A stretch of DNA of 64,000 nt from Zygnema circumcarinatum (taxonomy: Eukaryota; Streptophyta; Zygnematophyceae; Zygnematales; Zygnemataceae), in contig CM074805.1 in the NCBI GenBank assembly GCA_037447605.1, positions 5,081,441 to 5,145,440 on the forward strand. Reading direction: 5' to 3'. This document shows, one piece after another, positions 11,193-22,150 of this stretch. A model generated the notes under the pieces. It saw only the letters and a program-made list of their open reading frames with translations, was not told the DNA's origin and ran no database searches. The stretch's first letter is position 1. Each line of letters starts with the position of its first letter. Made by a program: the position numbers and the translations under genes.

Positions 11193-12169
11193 CGTTAGTG
11201 TTAGTGTGCTATTGTTAGACATTGTACGGGTTCACACTAACATTGTTGTGGTCCTCAGCTGGGAAACATGATCCGCTAGTAGTGTTCTAGGGAATACGGT
11301 CGGGCCAGCCGTCGGTGGCCCGTGACGCTTTCGCGGGAGGGATACCTGCGCGATGTCGGCGAACTGCTGCATTCTTGGCAGCGGGTCCGCGATTCTCGAC
11401 GAGGTCAACTACGGAGGAGACCGAAGTCAGCCACCACGCTGACAAGTGTGAACGGGCGCTGAAATGCGACGCATCGAGATTTCGCCGCTGACGGCGCCGA
11501 ATGTGTACGGTGCGCTGCTGAACGAACATGATACAAGACGGGCGCGCTCTCGCATTTGACGGGCGGCTAAGTTCTTCGCGTACGAACGACGACAAGTTCG
11601 ATGGGCGGGCGGGATCCAGACGGAATTCATCATAGGGTCGGTGTCGGGCGTAGGGTTTACCAAAGACCGCGAAAAGCCGATGCTGAACGCGACCCGGGCC
11701 GGGCCAACGGCTGAGGCGGCCGTGACGTGACATCGGTCAACAAGTGAAGATGTCACGCACACGCCATGGCGGTATAGGGTTTAGCTTTGTTTACAGATAC
11801 CACATTAATTCATCAGAGTCCCGCGGACTTATTCTCAGGCTCGCCAGGTTAAGCCGGGCTGCCCGCTGTGTCGCAGAAGGTAGTGGAGAGTAAGGGGAGA
11901 AGTAGCTAGTGAGAGGGGAGAACTTCATGTGGGTGACATTCTTATTATAAAGGAGTTTTAGAGCCGTGAGCTTCTCCCTATACTCTCGTGTGTGATTTCC
12001 AAGCTGTGCTCGCTCAAGGCTCATTCTATGAGTTGGTGGGCTATGAGGAAGTGAGATAGAGTTTGTAGAGTGAAGATGTCTTTCATCGGTGGGAACCGAG
12101 TTCCAATGGAGTGGGCTTACACGCCGCAGGTGGCGCCGGAGTACGTGTGAGCGTATCCATGCTCCAACA
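11193..12169 (+). repeat. 5' LTR of element D
   Basis: About 977 bp. It begins CGTTAGTGTTAGTGTGC (the usual TG is changed to CG) and ends GCTCCAACA before the primer site. GTACGG occurs at 11224. A TATA-like run followed by a telo-box-like motif (TATAGGGTTTAG) lies near 11774-11785, where the element promoter could be. Confidence 0.85.
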
Positions 12170-12171
12170 AG

Positions 12172-12184
12172 TGGTAATGAGCCA
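12172..12184 (+). other. Primer-binding site of element D (mutated)
   Basis: Reads TGGTAATGAGCC where B has TGGTATCAGAGCC, two bases inside the LTR end. The mismatches suggest decay or sequence error. Confidence 0.7.
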
Positions 12185-12186
12185 CG

Positions 12187-13620
12187 GTGGCGACGCAGGA
12201 CCACGCGGAAGTTCCAAAGATTCCCCGCATTCGACGCGTCAAGACTACAAGGGGTGGAGATGGCGGCCGTTCCTTCGCTGTGGGCAAGGGACTTCGTGCT
12301 GGGGTACGCCAACTAAGCATTCATCAAGGCACCGGTGCTGGGCCTTCCGGAGGGAGCTACCGCGGAGCAAAGAATGGAATACCTAAGTGGCGCCACGATG
12401 GAGTGCCAAGGACAACAAAGCGCTCACCCGTGACCGCTGGGCTGAAGTGTGAGGGGAAGTCCTTTCGCCCATGTCGAGGATTCTCAAGACCTCGCTTACG
12501 TTAAGTGTGGAGGTGCTTAGAAGAGATGTATGATGTAAAGGATAACGCCACGATAGTGAGTCTTTACACGCAGCCTTTGGGAAGACGAAGACGACTTCTG
12601 ATGATATGTTCCTGAAAGTGAATATATGGTCGCTTGATACCTTGATGGAGAGGTTCTACAGTTCTGGCTGTGAAACCGCTAGAGAAAGTGACCATAAGAT
12701 CACCCAGTTCTTAGGGGGATTGACCTCCAGATTTGATGTAGCATTCGCAACGCTTAGGACTGTCCTAACGAACTCGAAAATGACCCTTGAGCAAGTGAAG
12801 CGGAGGATCAAGGAGGAGGACACCGTCCAAGACACCGAGTAATCAGGAGTAGCGTGCTAGCGCCGCACTTCACGACAAGACCGGCGAGGGAAAAGCCAAA
12901 GCCGACCGAGGAGAAACGACTTCTCAAGGAGCGCATACACGTGTGGCAAGATCGCCACTACCGCATCGCTACAAGAACAAGAGTCCCCAAGATCGGTGAG
13001 GAGTGAGAAGCGCCACGCACCGCAAGAAGGGAAGAAAGGCTTTGCGGATCTCGCCATGTACAGCTGAGTCGTTACCCAAATGCGAGGGTCAATGAGACCA
13101 CCGATGATGGTCAAAAGGGTCTCAAGGTTTTGACTTTGTTAAAGATCCAGGTTCGATCTCAAGCGCCCCGTTGATCGACATTCAGCGCTTTCCACACACA
13201 TGTGTGGCGACAAGTGATGTTCTCCACGTTGGATTACCGCCTGAAGATCATCTGTCTACCAAAAAACTGAGAGGGAGTGACAAATACCATGGGTGGAGTA
13301 GTCAAGATGATTCGAGACGCCTACATCTACTAAGAAGAGAGGAGGAGCGCTTGTGTATCGGTGATACTTCCATACCCCCGAGCCGGAAATGTAACTTCAT
13401 GTCCAAGTAGCCGTGTGTGTAAGAGGGGGCATGAGATCACGTTCAAAGAGGAAGCTCCAGGTAGCTACTCACGCAAAGGATCGAAGCGGCCGCTTGAGGG
13501 TATGAGAAGGGAGGCCTCAGATATCTTCATTATGTATGACGAGGATGAAGATGTGATGGTTGGGGCCGAACCGCCATAAATCTCTCGCATCGTAGACTTG
13601 GACATCTTAACCATCGGGGT
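12187..13620 (+). pseudogene. Copia gag-protease region of element D (frameshifted)
   Basis: The readable part at 12606-12842 has HKITQFLGGLTSRFDVAFAT and TLEQVKRRIKEEDTVQDT, matching gag of A and B. The zinc-knuckle and protease parts (12850-13400) can be followed only as broken pieces such as STHMCGDK near 13185. Many one- to few-base losses relative to B destroy the frame. Confidence 0.8.
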
Positions 13621-13629
13621 TGCAACAGC

Positions 13630-14493
13630 TTGCCGCTAAGGGGTCGTCCGTGGTTAGACGAGATGTCGTGGAGAAGGAGCTCATGCAAGGAGTGTGTGTA
13701 GGGAAGGCGATTCGAAAACCATTCGCTGAGGGAGCCGGAGAGGAGGCGTAATTACGCGCTAGGAGAAACCTGGAGTTGGTTCACACCGACCTTTGTGGCC
13801 CCGTGACACCGGCAACGAGTGGAGGAGCTCGGTACTTCATCACTTTTCTTGATGATTTTTCGAGAAAAATTTGGGTGAAAATTTCAAGAACAAGTCTCGA
13901 GGCTTTCTAGAGCCCTCGAGATTGGCGTGCATCTGGGATGAGCTTAGAGAGCGACGGGAACTCAAGACTCTCAAGGCTCGTGACAAACGGAGGGAGTTCA
14001 AGCTCGAGTTCGGCGAGTACCTCAAGACTCGTGGAATTAGGCATGAATTCTCTGCTCCATACTCCCCTCAATGTAATGTAGCTGCTGATAGGGTAAATAG
14101 GATGTTGTGTACGCGCCACCATGCTTATGTATTCCCCTTCCCGGCTTTTCTGGGAGAGGCGTGTGATGACCGCTGGGGCTACCTTAGAATAGATGCCCAT
14201 CTTCCGGGTGGCTCATGATCAGTCTCGAGAGGTGTGGGAGTGGGAGAAAGCCCACGGTTTCCCACCTGAAGGCTTTCGGAGCGCGCTGCTGGTCGACAGT
14301 GCCGAAGGCGAGACAGAAGAGGAAGTTCGACCCGCGAGCCGTTGAAGGATATGTTCTCGGCTACAACATGGACAGTCGCACCTACAGGATTTGGAACCCG
14401 CGAGCGAAGGAAGTGCAGAGCTCGAGGGACATCACGGTGGATGAGAAAGGGGTGGTGACACGACTAGGTGAGACCCAACCCCAAAAGGCGTGA
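13630..14493 (+). pseudogene. Copia integrase of element D (frameshifted)
   Basis: The core motif reading LVHTDLCGPVTPATSGGARY appears near 13770-13835, followed by ITFLDDFSRKIWV. Around 14020-14110 pieces of the region after the catalytic Glu are seen (RGIRHEFSAPYSPQCN). The segment 14215-14493 encodes the C-terminal part, with FGARCWSTVPKARQKRKFDP and EGYVLGYNMDSRTYRIWNP. Confidence 0.85.
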
Positions 14494-14731
14494 TTGGAGG
14501 ATTGTGGCGAGGACGTGGAAATCACGGAGAAGGCGCGAAGCGCCGTGTGTCCCGGTTTTGGGAGGCAGGTCAAGACGTTTAGAGCTGAGCCTAATTCTGA
14601 GCAACAATCAACGCCGAGGCGGAGGCGTATCGAACCTGAAGTATCAGTGAAGCCGGGAGCCGGAGAACACGAGACGGGCTCCACTACACACTCACCTGTC
14701 GGATGAGGAAGACTCGGTCGAAACTGTACCT

Positions 14732-16006
14732 TTGCACGGACAGGAGTCTGAGGACTTGGAGATGGCCGAGAGAGACGCGATGAGGGCAAGGATGCCTCCG
14801 GGATTTGTTCCCGGAATTTTCTTCAACTCGAGGAGTGGGAGAACGCAAGGACCGCGGAGGAGCACCCGTGTGGTGAGGAGGCCTGAACGATACAGGCCGT
14901 CGCAGACTAACCTGATGCAGGAGAGAGTGCCTACGGACTCTGCTGACCTCGCAGGAGTTGCCCACTGCTACATGATTACTGAGCCGCAAACCTTCGAGGA
15001 GGCTCACGATGGGGTCGATGGAGCGAAGTGGCGAGCAGCGATCGATAGCGAGTGGAATAGTCTGATAGAGAACGGGACGTGGCGACTGGAGAAGCTGCCG
15101 AAGGGAAGGAGAGCCATTGGATGNNAGNGGGTGTNCNAGGTGAAGCGAAAGGCGGACGGGAGTGTCGACCGTTACAAGGCGCGGCTGGTGGCGAAGTGCT
15201 ACAGCCAGAAGTACGGAATCGACTACACGGAGACTTTCGCCCCGGTGGTGAAGTTTAACTCCCTCCGTGCCCTAATCTCGATCGCAGCTGCTGAGGGGAT
15301 GCATGTCCATCAGTTAGATATCAAGACCGCGTTTCTGTACGGAGATCTCGCTGAGGAGATCTACATGGAGCAGCCCGAAGGGAAAGTTGTCCCAGGGCAG
15401 GAGCATCTCGTCTGCCCAGTGAAGAGTCTGTACGGACTGAAGCAGGCACCCAGGATCTGGTACGAGAAGATTGACGATCTTCTGAGGAGCAACGGATTTG
15501 TGCGCTTTGAGACGGATCATTCCGTCTACCGACAAGGAGAGGAGGGAGATCTCATATACGTTGGGATCTACGTGGATGACCTCATTATGGTGAGTCTCTC
15601 ACTTGAGAGAATCAATGATCTGAAGAAGCTTTTGCAAGCTAACTTCCAGATGTCGGATAGGGAGGCGCAGTATCTCCTGGGGATACAGCTGAAGAGGGGG
15701 CAGGACAGAAGTCTGTTCCTAAGTCAGAAGAAGTACGCCGCGGATGTACTTGCGAGATTCAATATGGAGGAGTGCAGACCGTGCACCAGCCCAATGGAGA
15801 TCGGCGCGAGATTGTCGAAAGATATGGAGCCCGCGACAGACGCGGAGGTACAGCGCATGTACGGAGTGCCGTACAGATCTGCTATCGGAAGTTTAATGTA
15901 CCTAATGATTGGTAATCTCAATCGGACTTGGCGCAGGCCGCGAGCGCCGCAAGCTCTGCTCATGGAGAATCCTGCCCCCGAGCATTGGGAGGCCGTGAAA
16001 GCGTAA
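14732..16006 (+). CDS. Copia reverse transcriptase of element D
   Basis: An open frame of about 424 aa runs from the linker (QGPRRSTRVVRRPERYRPSQ) through RT. Key motifs: AVVKF-type core FAPVVKFNSLRALISIAAAE, QLDIKTAFLYGDLAEEIYME, SLYGLKQAPRIWYEKID, and catalytic YVDDLIM. Bases 15124, 15125, 15128, 15135 and 15137 are N. Compared with B, in-frame losses remove residues (VC-PVKSL against VCRLVKSL; SD-REAQ against SDLGEAQ). RNase H starts after this frame breaks near 15910. Confidence 0.9.
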   Translation: MHGQESEDLEMAERDAMRARMPPGFVPGIFFNSRSGRTQGPRRSTRVVRRPERYRPSQTNLMQERVPTDSADLAGVAHCYMITEPQTFEEAHDGVDGAKWRAAIDSEWNSLIENGTWRLEKLPKGRRAIGXXXVXXVKRKADGSVDRYKARLVAKCYSQKYGIDYTETFAPVVKFNSLRALISIAAAEGMHVHQLDIKTAFLYGDLAEEIYMEQPEGKVVPGQEHLVCPVKSLYGLKQAPRIWYEKIDDLLRSNGFVRFETDHSVYRQGEEGDLIYVGIYVDDLIMVSLSLERINDLKKLLQANFQMSDREAQYLLGIQLKRGQDRSLFLSQKKYAADVLARFNMEECRPCTSPMEIGARLSKDMEPATDAEVQRMYGVPYRSAIGSLMYLMIGNLNRTWRRPRAPQALLMENPAPEHWEAVKA

Positions 16007-16009
16007 TCT

Positions 16010-16480
16010 TTCGGTTCTATCTAGGGACCCCGAGTAATGGACTGCTAATAGAGAGGGCTACTATGATCGGATACAATCATCGACCGGGAGGTGATGACAC
16101 TTCGCTGACGACCTCGATTTGTGTACCAACGTTGTGTGGAGCTGTATCTCATGGAGCTTCTCTCGGAAGCTTGATTCGCTTGTGCTTGTTCAAAGCAATC
16201 AAGGCGAGTACATGGGGCGTCGCGCTAAAGGAGGAGTTTGGTTCCAACATTTTGATGAGTGTAAGAGGCCACAACGCCCCTTGACTTTGTCTCCTGATAA
16301 TCACGTCTATGTACTCTGTTGAACCCCGTGGTTTCATAAGAGGACAAAGCACATTAGAGTACAATTACTATGTGCTAGAATTGCAGAGGAGGGATGATTG
16401 CTGAAGTTCGTGGGGGACGCACATGGTGTCATGGGATATGCTGACCAAAGGAGTTAGACGCTACTAGCAACAGCGTGACG
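16010..16480 (+). pseudogene. Copia RNase H of element D (frameshifted)
   Basis: Pieces correspond to the B RNase H: GGVWFQHFDECKRPQRPLTL at 16225-16290, a counterpart of HKRTKHIRVQ near 16335-16360, then broken remains up to the polypurine tract. Not functional as read. Confidence 0.8.
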
Positions 16481-16511
16481 ATAAGAAGGGGCCCATGAGG
16501 AACCGAGGCCC

Positions 16512-16522
16512 AAGAGGGGGAT
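16512..16522 (+). other. Polypurine tract of element D
   Basis: AAGAGGGGGAT just before the 3' LTR, the same as in element B on the opposite strand. Confidence 0.8.
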
Positions 16523-17484
16523 CATAGTGTTAGGTGTGCTATAAAGTTAGACATTGTACGTTCATTACCTGAATATCGTTGTGGTCCTCGCTGGGAAACA
16601 TGAGATCTGGGTATAGTGTTCCTAGAAATACTTGCCGGGCCAAATGTCCGTGGGTCTGCATTGCTGCGCGAGGATGTCGGCGATACCGCGAACCGCTGCA
16701 CTTTAGTGCGTCCGCTGACTCGGGACGCAGGTCAACTACGGAGGAGACCGAGTCGCTACCACGGACAAGTGTGAACGGCGCTGAAATGCGACGACGGAGA
16801 TTTGCCAGCGGACGGCTGAATGTACGCGGCGCTGAACGAATAACATGCGCACGCTACGACTCAGACGGGATTCGGGCGGCGGAAGTTCTCTCAAGGCCGA
16901 ATCCATCGACAAGTTCGATGGGCGGCGAATCAGATGGACGACTCCGACTAGGTCGGTAGGCCGGCAGAGGGTTTACTTAAAGACCAAGAAGCCGGATGTT
17001 GAACGCTGGGTAATCTCTACCGGGCTGGGCTGAACGCGATGAGGGAAGTGGGCCGACGTGACATCGGGTCAACAAGGAAGATGTCACGCACTACCATGGC
17101 GTGTATATAGGGTTTAGCTGTTATGTAGGATGTACCCACATTAGACTACCGAGTCCCTGGACTTATTCTCGCGGCCCCGGCCAGGTTGCCGGGTCAAGCC
17201 AGGTCAGCAAGGTAGTGAGTAAGGAGAAGTAGCTAAGTGAGAGGGGGAGAACTTCATGTGGGTGACATTCTTATTATAAGGAGTTTTAGAGCGTGAGCTT
17301 TCTCATACTCTCTAGTGTGTGATTTCATTGCTTTCGTCTCTGCGTTCGTGCCAACAGTTATGGGCTATATAGTGAAGTGAGATAGAGTGAGAGAGTGAAG
17401 ATGTCTTCTTCGGTGGGAACGAGGTTCAATGGAGGCGACGGCGGTGGCACCGGGGAGCAGCGAGAAACAGATCCATGCTCAACA
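16523..17484 (+). repeat. 3' LTR of element D
   Basis: About 962 bp matching the 5' LTR with scattered short deletions. It begins near TAGTGTTAGGTGTGC and ends ATGCTCAACA. The TATA-like plus GGGTTTAG motif recurs near 17103-17116. It is followed at 17485-17489 by ATCAC, the second target duplication. Confidence 0.85.
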
Positions 17485-17489
17485 ATCAC

Positions 17490-18530
17490 TGTTGACCCTC
17501 TCACCAAATTAGCAGTCCGTACTCCGGTCCCCGTCTGAGCTAGGAAGATTAAACTTCCACCCGATACTCAATGCTCGGTAGGGATTCTCCATGTGAACAG
17601 AGCTTGCGGCTCCACGGCCCCTTCGCCAAGTCGGTCGGGTACCAATCATTAGGTACATTAAACTTCCGATAGCAGATCTGTACGGCACTCCGTACATGCG
17701 CTGTACCTCCGCGTCCGTCGCGGGCTCCATATCTTTCGACAATCTCGCGCGATCTCCATCGGACTGGTGCACGGTCTGCACTCCTCCATATTGAATCTCG
17801 CTAGTACATCCGCGGCGTACTTCTTCTGACTTAGGAACAGACTTCCGTCCTGCCCCCTCTTCAGCTGTATCCCCAGGAGATACTGCGCCTCCCCTAGATC
17901 CGACATTTGGAAGTTAGCTTGCAAAAGCTTCTTCAGATCATTGATTCTCTCCAGTGAGAGACTCACCATAATGAGGTCATCCACGTAGATCCCAACGTAT
18001 ATGAGATCTCCCTCCTCTCCTTGTCGGTAGACGGAATGATCCGTCTCAAAGCGCGCAAATCCGTTGCTCCTCAGAAGATCGTCAATCTTCTCGTACCAGA
18101 TCCTGGGTGCCTGCTTCAGTCCGTACAGACTCTTCACTAGGCGACAGACGAGATGCTCCTGCCCCGGGACAACTTTCCCTTCGGGCTGCTCCATGTAGAT
18201 CTCCTCAGCGAGATCTCCGTACAGAAACGCGGTCTTGATATCTAACTGATGGACATGCATCCCCTCAGCAGCTGCGATCGAGATTAGGGCACGGAGGGAG
18301 TTAAACTTCACCACCGGGGCGAAAGTCTCCGTGTAGTCGATTCCGTACTTCTGGCTGTAGCCCTTCGCCACCAGCCGCGCCTTGTAACGGTCGACACTCC
18401 CGTCCGCCTTTCGCTTCACCTTGAACACCCACTTGCATCCAATGGCTCTCCTTCCCTTGGCCCGGCTTCTCCGGTCGCCCGCGTCCGTTCTCTCCGGACT
18501 ATTCCACAAGCTATCGATATTTGTCGCCAC
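17490..18530 (-). CDS. Copia reverse transcriptase of element B
   Basis: About 290 aa of open RT frame (18530-17658) continues with a frameshift to 17490. Motifs: GRRAIGCKWVFKVKRKADGS, QLDIKTAFLYGDLAEEIYME, SLYGLKQAPRIWYEKID, VGIYVDDLIMVSLSLER, DLGEAQYLLGIQLKRGQDGS. The frame ends where element D inserted; it resumes at 11192. The first residues (18530-18450) are already frameshifted relative to element A. Confidence 0.92.
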
Positions 18531-19350
18531 TTAGGCTCCATCGACCCCTCGTGTGAGCCTCCTCGAAGGTTCGCGGCTTTCGGTGATCATGCTTAGCGGT
18601 GGGCAACTCTGCGAGGTGTGAGTCAAGTAGGCACTCTCTCTGCATCGGAGTTAGTCTGCTGACGGCTGTATCGTTGAGCCTCCTCACCACACGGGTGCTC
18701 CTCCGCGGTCCTTGCGTTCTCCCACTCCTCGAGTTGAAGAAAATTCCGGGAACAAATCCCGGAGGCATCCTTGCCCTCATCGCGTCTCTCTCGGCCATAT
18801 CCAAGTCCTCAGACTCCTGTCCGTGCAAAGGTACAGTTTCGACCGAGTCTTCCTCATCTGACAGGTGAGTGTGTAGTGGGGCCGTCTCCGTCGATTTCTC
18901 CGGCTCCCTTTACTTGCGGCACTTCGGGTTGTTCCCGCCTCGCACCGGCGTTCGGCGTGCTCTGGCGAGGTCGGCTCCTTGGCTCTCGGCATCTTGATCT
19001 CCTCAACCGGAGTTTGAGAGGCTTCGCGTAGCCTTCTCCGCTGGTACTCCCACTCACTCATACACAATCTCAATCCTGTCTTTTGGGGCTGGGTCTCACC
19101 TAAGCCCTTCACGCCCACCAGATCCGCAGGCGGTGGCTCCCTCGGCTTCTGCACTTCCTGCGAGACTATCTTTAGCCAGATAACGGCGGCCTCCAGCGCA
19201 ACGAAACATATCCTTCAACGGCTTTCGCCGTCGCTTTCTGCAATACCGCCCCTTCCGGCTGCTTGTCGGCTGGCAGCGCCAGTGGCAGGCTCTCCCCGCC
19301 TCCCTGTCGCAAACACCATCAGGCATCTATTCCCCAAATATGCCGGTCAT
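18531..19350 (-). pseudogene. Copia integrase C-terminus and linker (element B, decayed)
   Basis: The minus strand carries the linker before RT (RMPPGFVPGIFFNSRSGRTQ, GPRRSTRVVRR, near 18780-18690) and mixed frames equivalent to the D segment at 14500-14730 (GLGETQPQKTG near 19090). No single frame spans it. Confidence 0.7.
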
Positions 19351-19375
19351 CGCGAGGAAGAATCTATGAGCATGG

Positions 19376-19790
19376 TCAGCGCCTGACGCACCGGCAGCTC
19401 CCCGCGAGGGGTAAGGGGCGGTCATGCCCCACGGCTCGGCAACCATTATCTCGGCGCGGTCTTCCGTTTACGTCATTTCTGCAAACTCCCATGTGCCAAT
19501 CTGGCTCCGAGCACCGGGAACTGTTCTTGTCCTCGGCATCTCGGCGAAAAATATTACGTATAAGATTGCTTGCGGTGTCGCGGGCCACAAGGTCGGTGTG
19601 AACCAGCTCCGGTTTCTCTGGCATGGTAAGCCTCCTCTCGCTCCTGCGAATGGTTTCGATGGCCTTCCCCTCTACACACACTCCTTGCAAAGCAGGCTCC
19701 TTCTCCACGACATCACGTCTAACCCGCGGACCAGTCCCTTAGCGGCAAAGGCACATTTGCAACCCCGATGGTTAAAAGATGTCCAAGTCT
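19376..19790 (-). pseudogene. Copia integrase N-terminal/core fragment (element B)
   Basis: Minus-strand fragment 19708-19376: KEPALQGVCVEGKAIETIRR, then PEKPELVHTDLVARDTAS, corresponding to the HHCC finger end and the first catalytic Asp of the core (intact copies read LVHTDLCGPVTPATS). Deletions remove the rest. Confidence 0.8.
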
Positions 19791-19924
19791 CACGATGCCG
19801 AGATTTATGGCAGTTTCAGCCACAACCATCACATCTTCATCCTCTGTCCTTCTATAATGAAGATTATACAGGCCTCCCTTCTCATACCCCTCAAACAGCC
19901 GCTTCCCCGTCACTGCGTGAGTAG

Positions 19925-20700
19925 CTACGCAAGACTTCTCCTTGAACGTGATCTCGTACCCCCTCTTACACACCTGGCTATGGACATGAAGTTACATTTC
20001 AGCTGGGGGGTGTAGATTACATCACCCGATACAGCAGCTCCTCCTCTCTTCTTAGTAGATGGCGAGCGTCTCCGAGAATCATCTTGACTACTCCACCCTT
20101 CGTGACTGTCACTCCCTCTCCGGTTGCCGAGTGAACAAATCGAGTCTTCTCCAGCGTGTCCAACGTGGAGAACATCTGCTTGTCGCCACACATGTGTGTG
20201 GAAGCGCCTGAATCGATCAACCAGGGCCACTTCAGATCCTGAACCTGGATCTTCCCAACAAAGTCAGAACCTTCGGGCCTTTCAGCCATCATTAGATTGG
20301 TCTCATTCGACCCTCTGCATTCGGTGCTCTTGTGACCTCGCTTCTTGCACTTGAAGCAGATCCCCTTGAAGCCTTTCTTCTCCTTCTTGCCGAATGCCGG
20401 CGCGCCTCCTCCTCACCGATCTTGGGGACTCTTGTTCTTGTAGCAGTCTGCCGAGTAGTGGCCAGTCTTGCCACACGTGTAGCACGCTCCCGCAGGGCGT
20501 TCTCCTCGGTCCGACTTTGGCGCACCTCCTCTTCGGTCTTGTCGTGAGTGCAGCGCTAGCACCTTCTCCTCGGTGCTCCCGGTGTCTTGGACGGTGTCCT
20601 CCTCCTTGATCCTCCGCTTCACTTGCTCAAGGGTCATTTTCGAGTTCGTTAGGACAGTCCTAAGCGCTGCGACTGCTACATCAAATCTGGAGGTCAATCC
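19925..20700 (-). pseudogene. Copia zinc knuckle and protease region (element B)
   Basis: Fragment 20697-20413 carries the gag helix (MTSRFDVAVAALRTVLTNSK) and one knuckle CYTCGKTGHYSADC. Fragment 20292-20017 carries WPWLIDSGASTHMCGDKQMF, the aspartic protease active site. A second knuckle occurs frameshifted near 20360-20330. Frames do not join. Confidence 0.85.
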
Positions 20701-20875
20701 CCCTAAGAACTGGCTGATCTTATGGTCACTCTCTAACGGTTTCTGTAGAGCTATGAACCTCTCATCAAGGTATCAAGCACGACCATATATTCACTCCGGT
20801 TTCTCATCGAAGTCATCTCTTCATCTTCCCAGGCTGCGTGTAAGGGCGCTCACTATCGTGGCGTTATCCTTTACA

Positions 20876-21316
20876 TCATACATCTCTTCTAAAAGCGCAC
20901 CTCCATAGCATGTGAGGTGCGAGATCATCTGGCATGGACGAAGGACTTCCCCTCACACTCATGACGATCTGGGTGAGCGCTTTGTTGTCCTTGGCACTCC
21001 ATCTGGCGAGCACCACTTCGTGTTCCGACTGCTGCTCCGCCATGGCTCCCTCCGGTAGCACCGGTGCCTTGATGGTGCCGTTGACGTACCCCAACAGTCC
21101 CTTGCCCACGAGCAAAGGAACCAGCCGCCATCTCCACCCTTTGTAGTCTTGACCGTCGAATGCGGGAATGCTGAACTTCACGTGGTCCTCGTCGCCACCA
21201 TTGGCTCTGATACCACTTGTTGGAGTCTGGATCTGCTCGCTGTTCCCGGCGCCACCTCGCGTGTCGCCCTCCATTGGAACTCCGGTTCCCACCGATGAAC
21301 ATCTTCTCTCTCTCAC
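20876..21316 (-). CDS. Copia gag N-terminal frame of element B (starts inside LTR)
   Basis: An open frame of about 146 aa starts within the LTR, reads through the LTR end and the primer-binding site (residues SEQIQTPTSGIRANGG) and continues into the gag DUF4219/UBN2-like region: VKFSIPAFDGQDYKGWRWRL, LVGKGLLGYVNGTIKAP, VVLARWSAKDNKALTQIVMS. Gag forms the particle that packages element RNA. The frame is lost near 20876 (expected LEEMYDVKDN is frameshifted). Confidence 0.8.
   Translation of the reverse strand: MRERRCSSVGTGVPMEGDTRGGAGNSEQIQTPTSGIRANGGDEDHVKFSIPAFDGQDYKGWRWRLVPLLVGKGLLGYVNGTIKAPVLPEGAMAEQQSEHEVVLARWSAKDNKALTQIVMSVRGSPSSMPDDLAPHMLWRCAFRRDV
21204..21215 (-). other. Primer-binding site of element B (tRNA-iMet type)
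   Basis: The minus strand reads TGGTATCAGAGC, two bases inside the LTR end. Confidence 0.85.
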
Positions 21317-22150
21317 TCTATCTCACTTCACTCATAGCCATAACTCACAGGGGGAATGAGCAGCGAGGCGAGCGCGGCGGAAATCACACCTGCAGAGGTA
21401 TAGGAAGCTCCGCGGCTCTAAAACTCCTTTATAATAGAATGTCACCACATGATTCTCCCTCTCACTATTTACTTCTCCCTTACTCACTGCCTTTAGAGCA
21501 CAAGCGAGGGGCAGCCCGGCCAACACGGCGAGGCCTGAGAATAAGTCCGGGGACTCTGATGGTCTAATGTGGTTATCCTTCATAACAAAGCTAAACCTAT
21601 ATACAGCCATGGCGTGTTACGTGACATCTTCCTTGTTGACCGATGTCACGTCGTACCCTCATCGTTCGGCGGCAGTGCAGCGTTGGCATCCGGCTTTGCG
21701 GTCTTTTCGCAAACCTCGCCCGGCCACCGACCTGGTCAGTGCGTCAAAATCACCGTCGCCGCCCATCACCAGACATGCCGTCCGTTCGGCGAGCTTCCGC
21801 GCCTTACCCCGTCCGTACGCGTCGCGCCAGCAATGATATTTCGTTCGCGCACACGTACACATTAGCGAGTCGCTGACGAAATCTCAAAATTAAATGCATT
21901 TCGCGCCGTTCACACTTGTCGCGTGGGCTGGCGACTCGGTCTCCTCATATTAGATTGGCCTGCGTCGGAAGTCGCGGACGCACTAAAGTGCAGCCCAGTT
22001 CGCCGGCCTCGCCGACATCCTCGCCAGCGTCACGGGCCACCGACATTTAGCCCGACCGTATTTCACAGGAACACTACTAGTAGATCTCATGTTTCCCCAG
22101 CGAGGACCACAACAATGTTAGTGTGAACCCGTACAATGTCTAACTATAGC
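21218..22150 (-). repeat. 5' LTR of copia element B
   Basis: About 933 bp, TGTTGGAGTCTGG on the primer-site side and ending CTAACTATAGCAC on the outer side, where the last 13 bases present in the other copy (CTAACACTAACA region) are missing. It shares with the other copies the CCGTAC motif (22129), the GTGACATC and CCATGGCG blocks, and the telo-box-like AAGCTAAACCTATATA near 21590. Confidence 0.85.

Larger units (their letters stand above)
11193..17484 (+). mobile_element. Ty1/copia element D (full length, plus strand)
   Basis: A complete but broken element of about 6.3 kb with two LTRs (11193-12169, 16523-17484), a primer-binding site, gag, protease, integrase, RT, RNase H and polypurine tract in copia order, flanked by ATCAC duplications. 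It sits inside the RNase H of element B in the opposite orientation. It belongs to the same subfamily as B: protein stretches are almost identical. Coding regions carry many short deletions plus ambiguous bases at 15124-15137. Confidence 0.93.
9741..22150 (-). mobile_element. Ty1/copia element B (nested in A, split by D)
   Basis: Minus-strand element: 5' LTR 22150-21218, primer site 21215-21204, gag 21316-20413, protease about 20290-19925, integrase about 19790-19376, linker 19350-18531, RT 18530-17490, then, after inserted element D, RNase H 11192-10729, polypurine tract 10723-10713 and 3' LTR 10712-9741. Sequence on either side is continuous element A gag. A clean target-site duplication for B is not visible because both LTR outer ends look trimmed. 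Confidence 0.87.
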
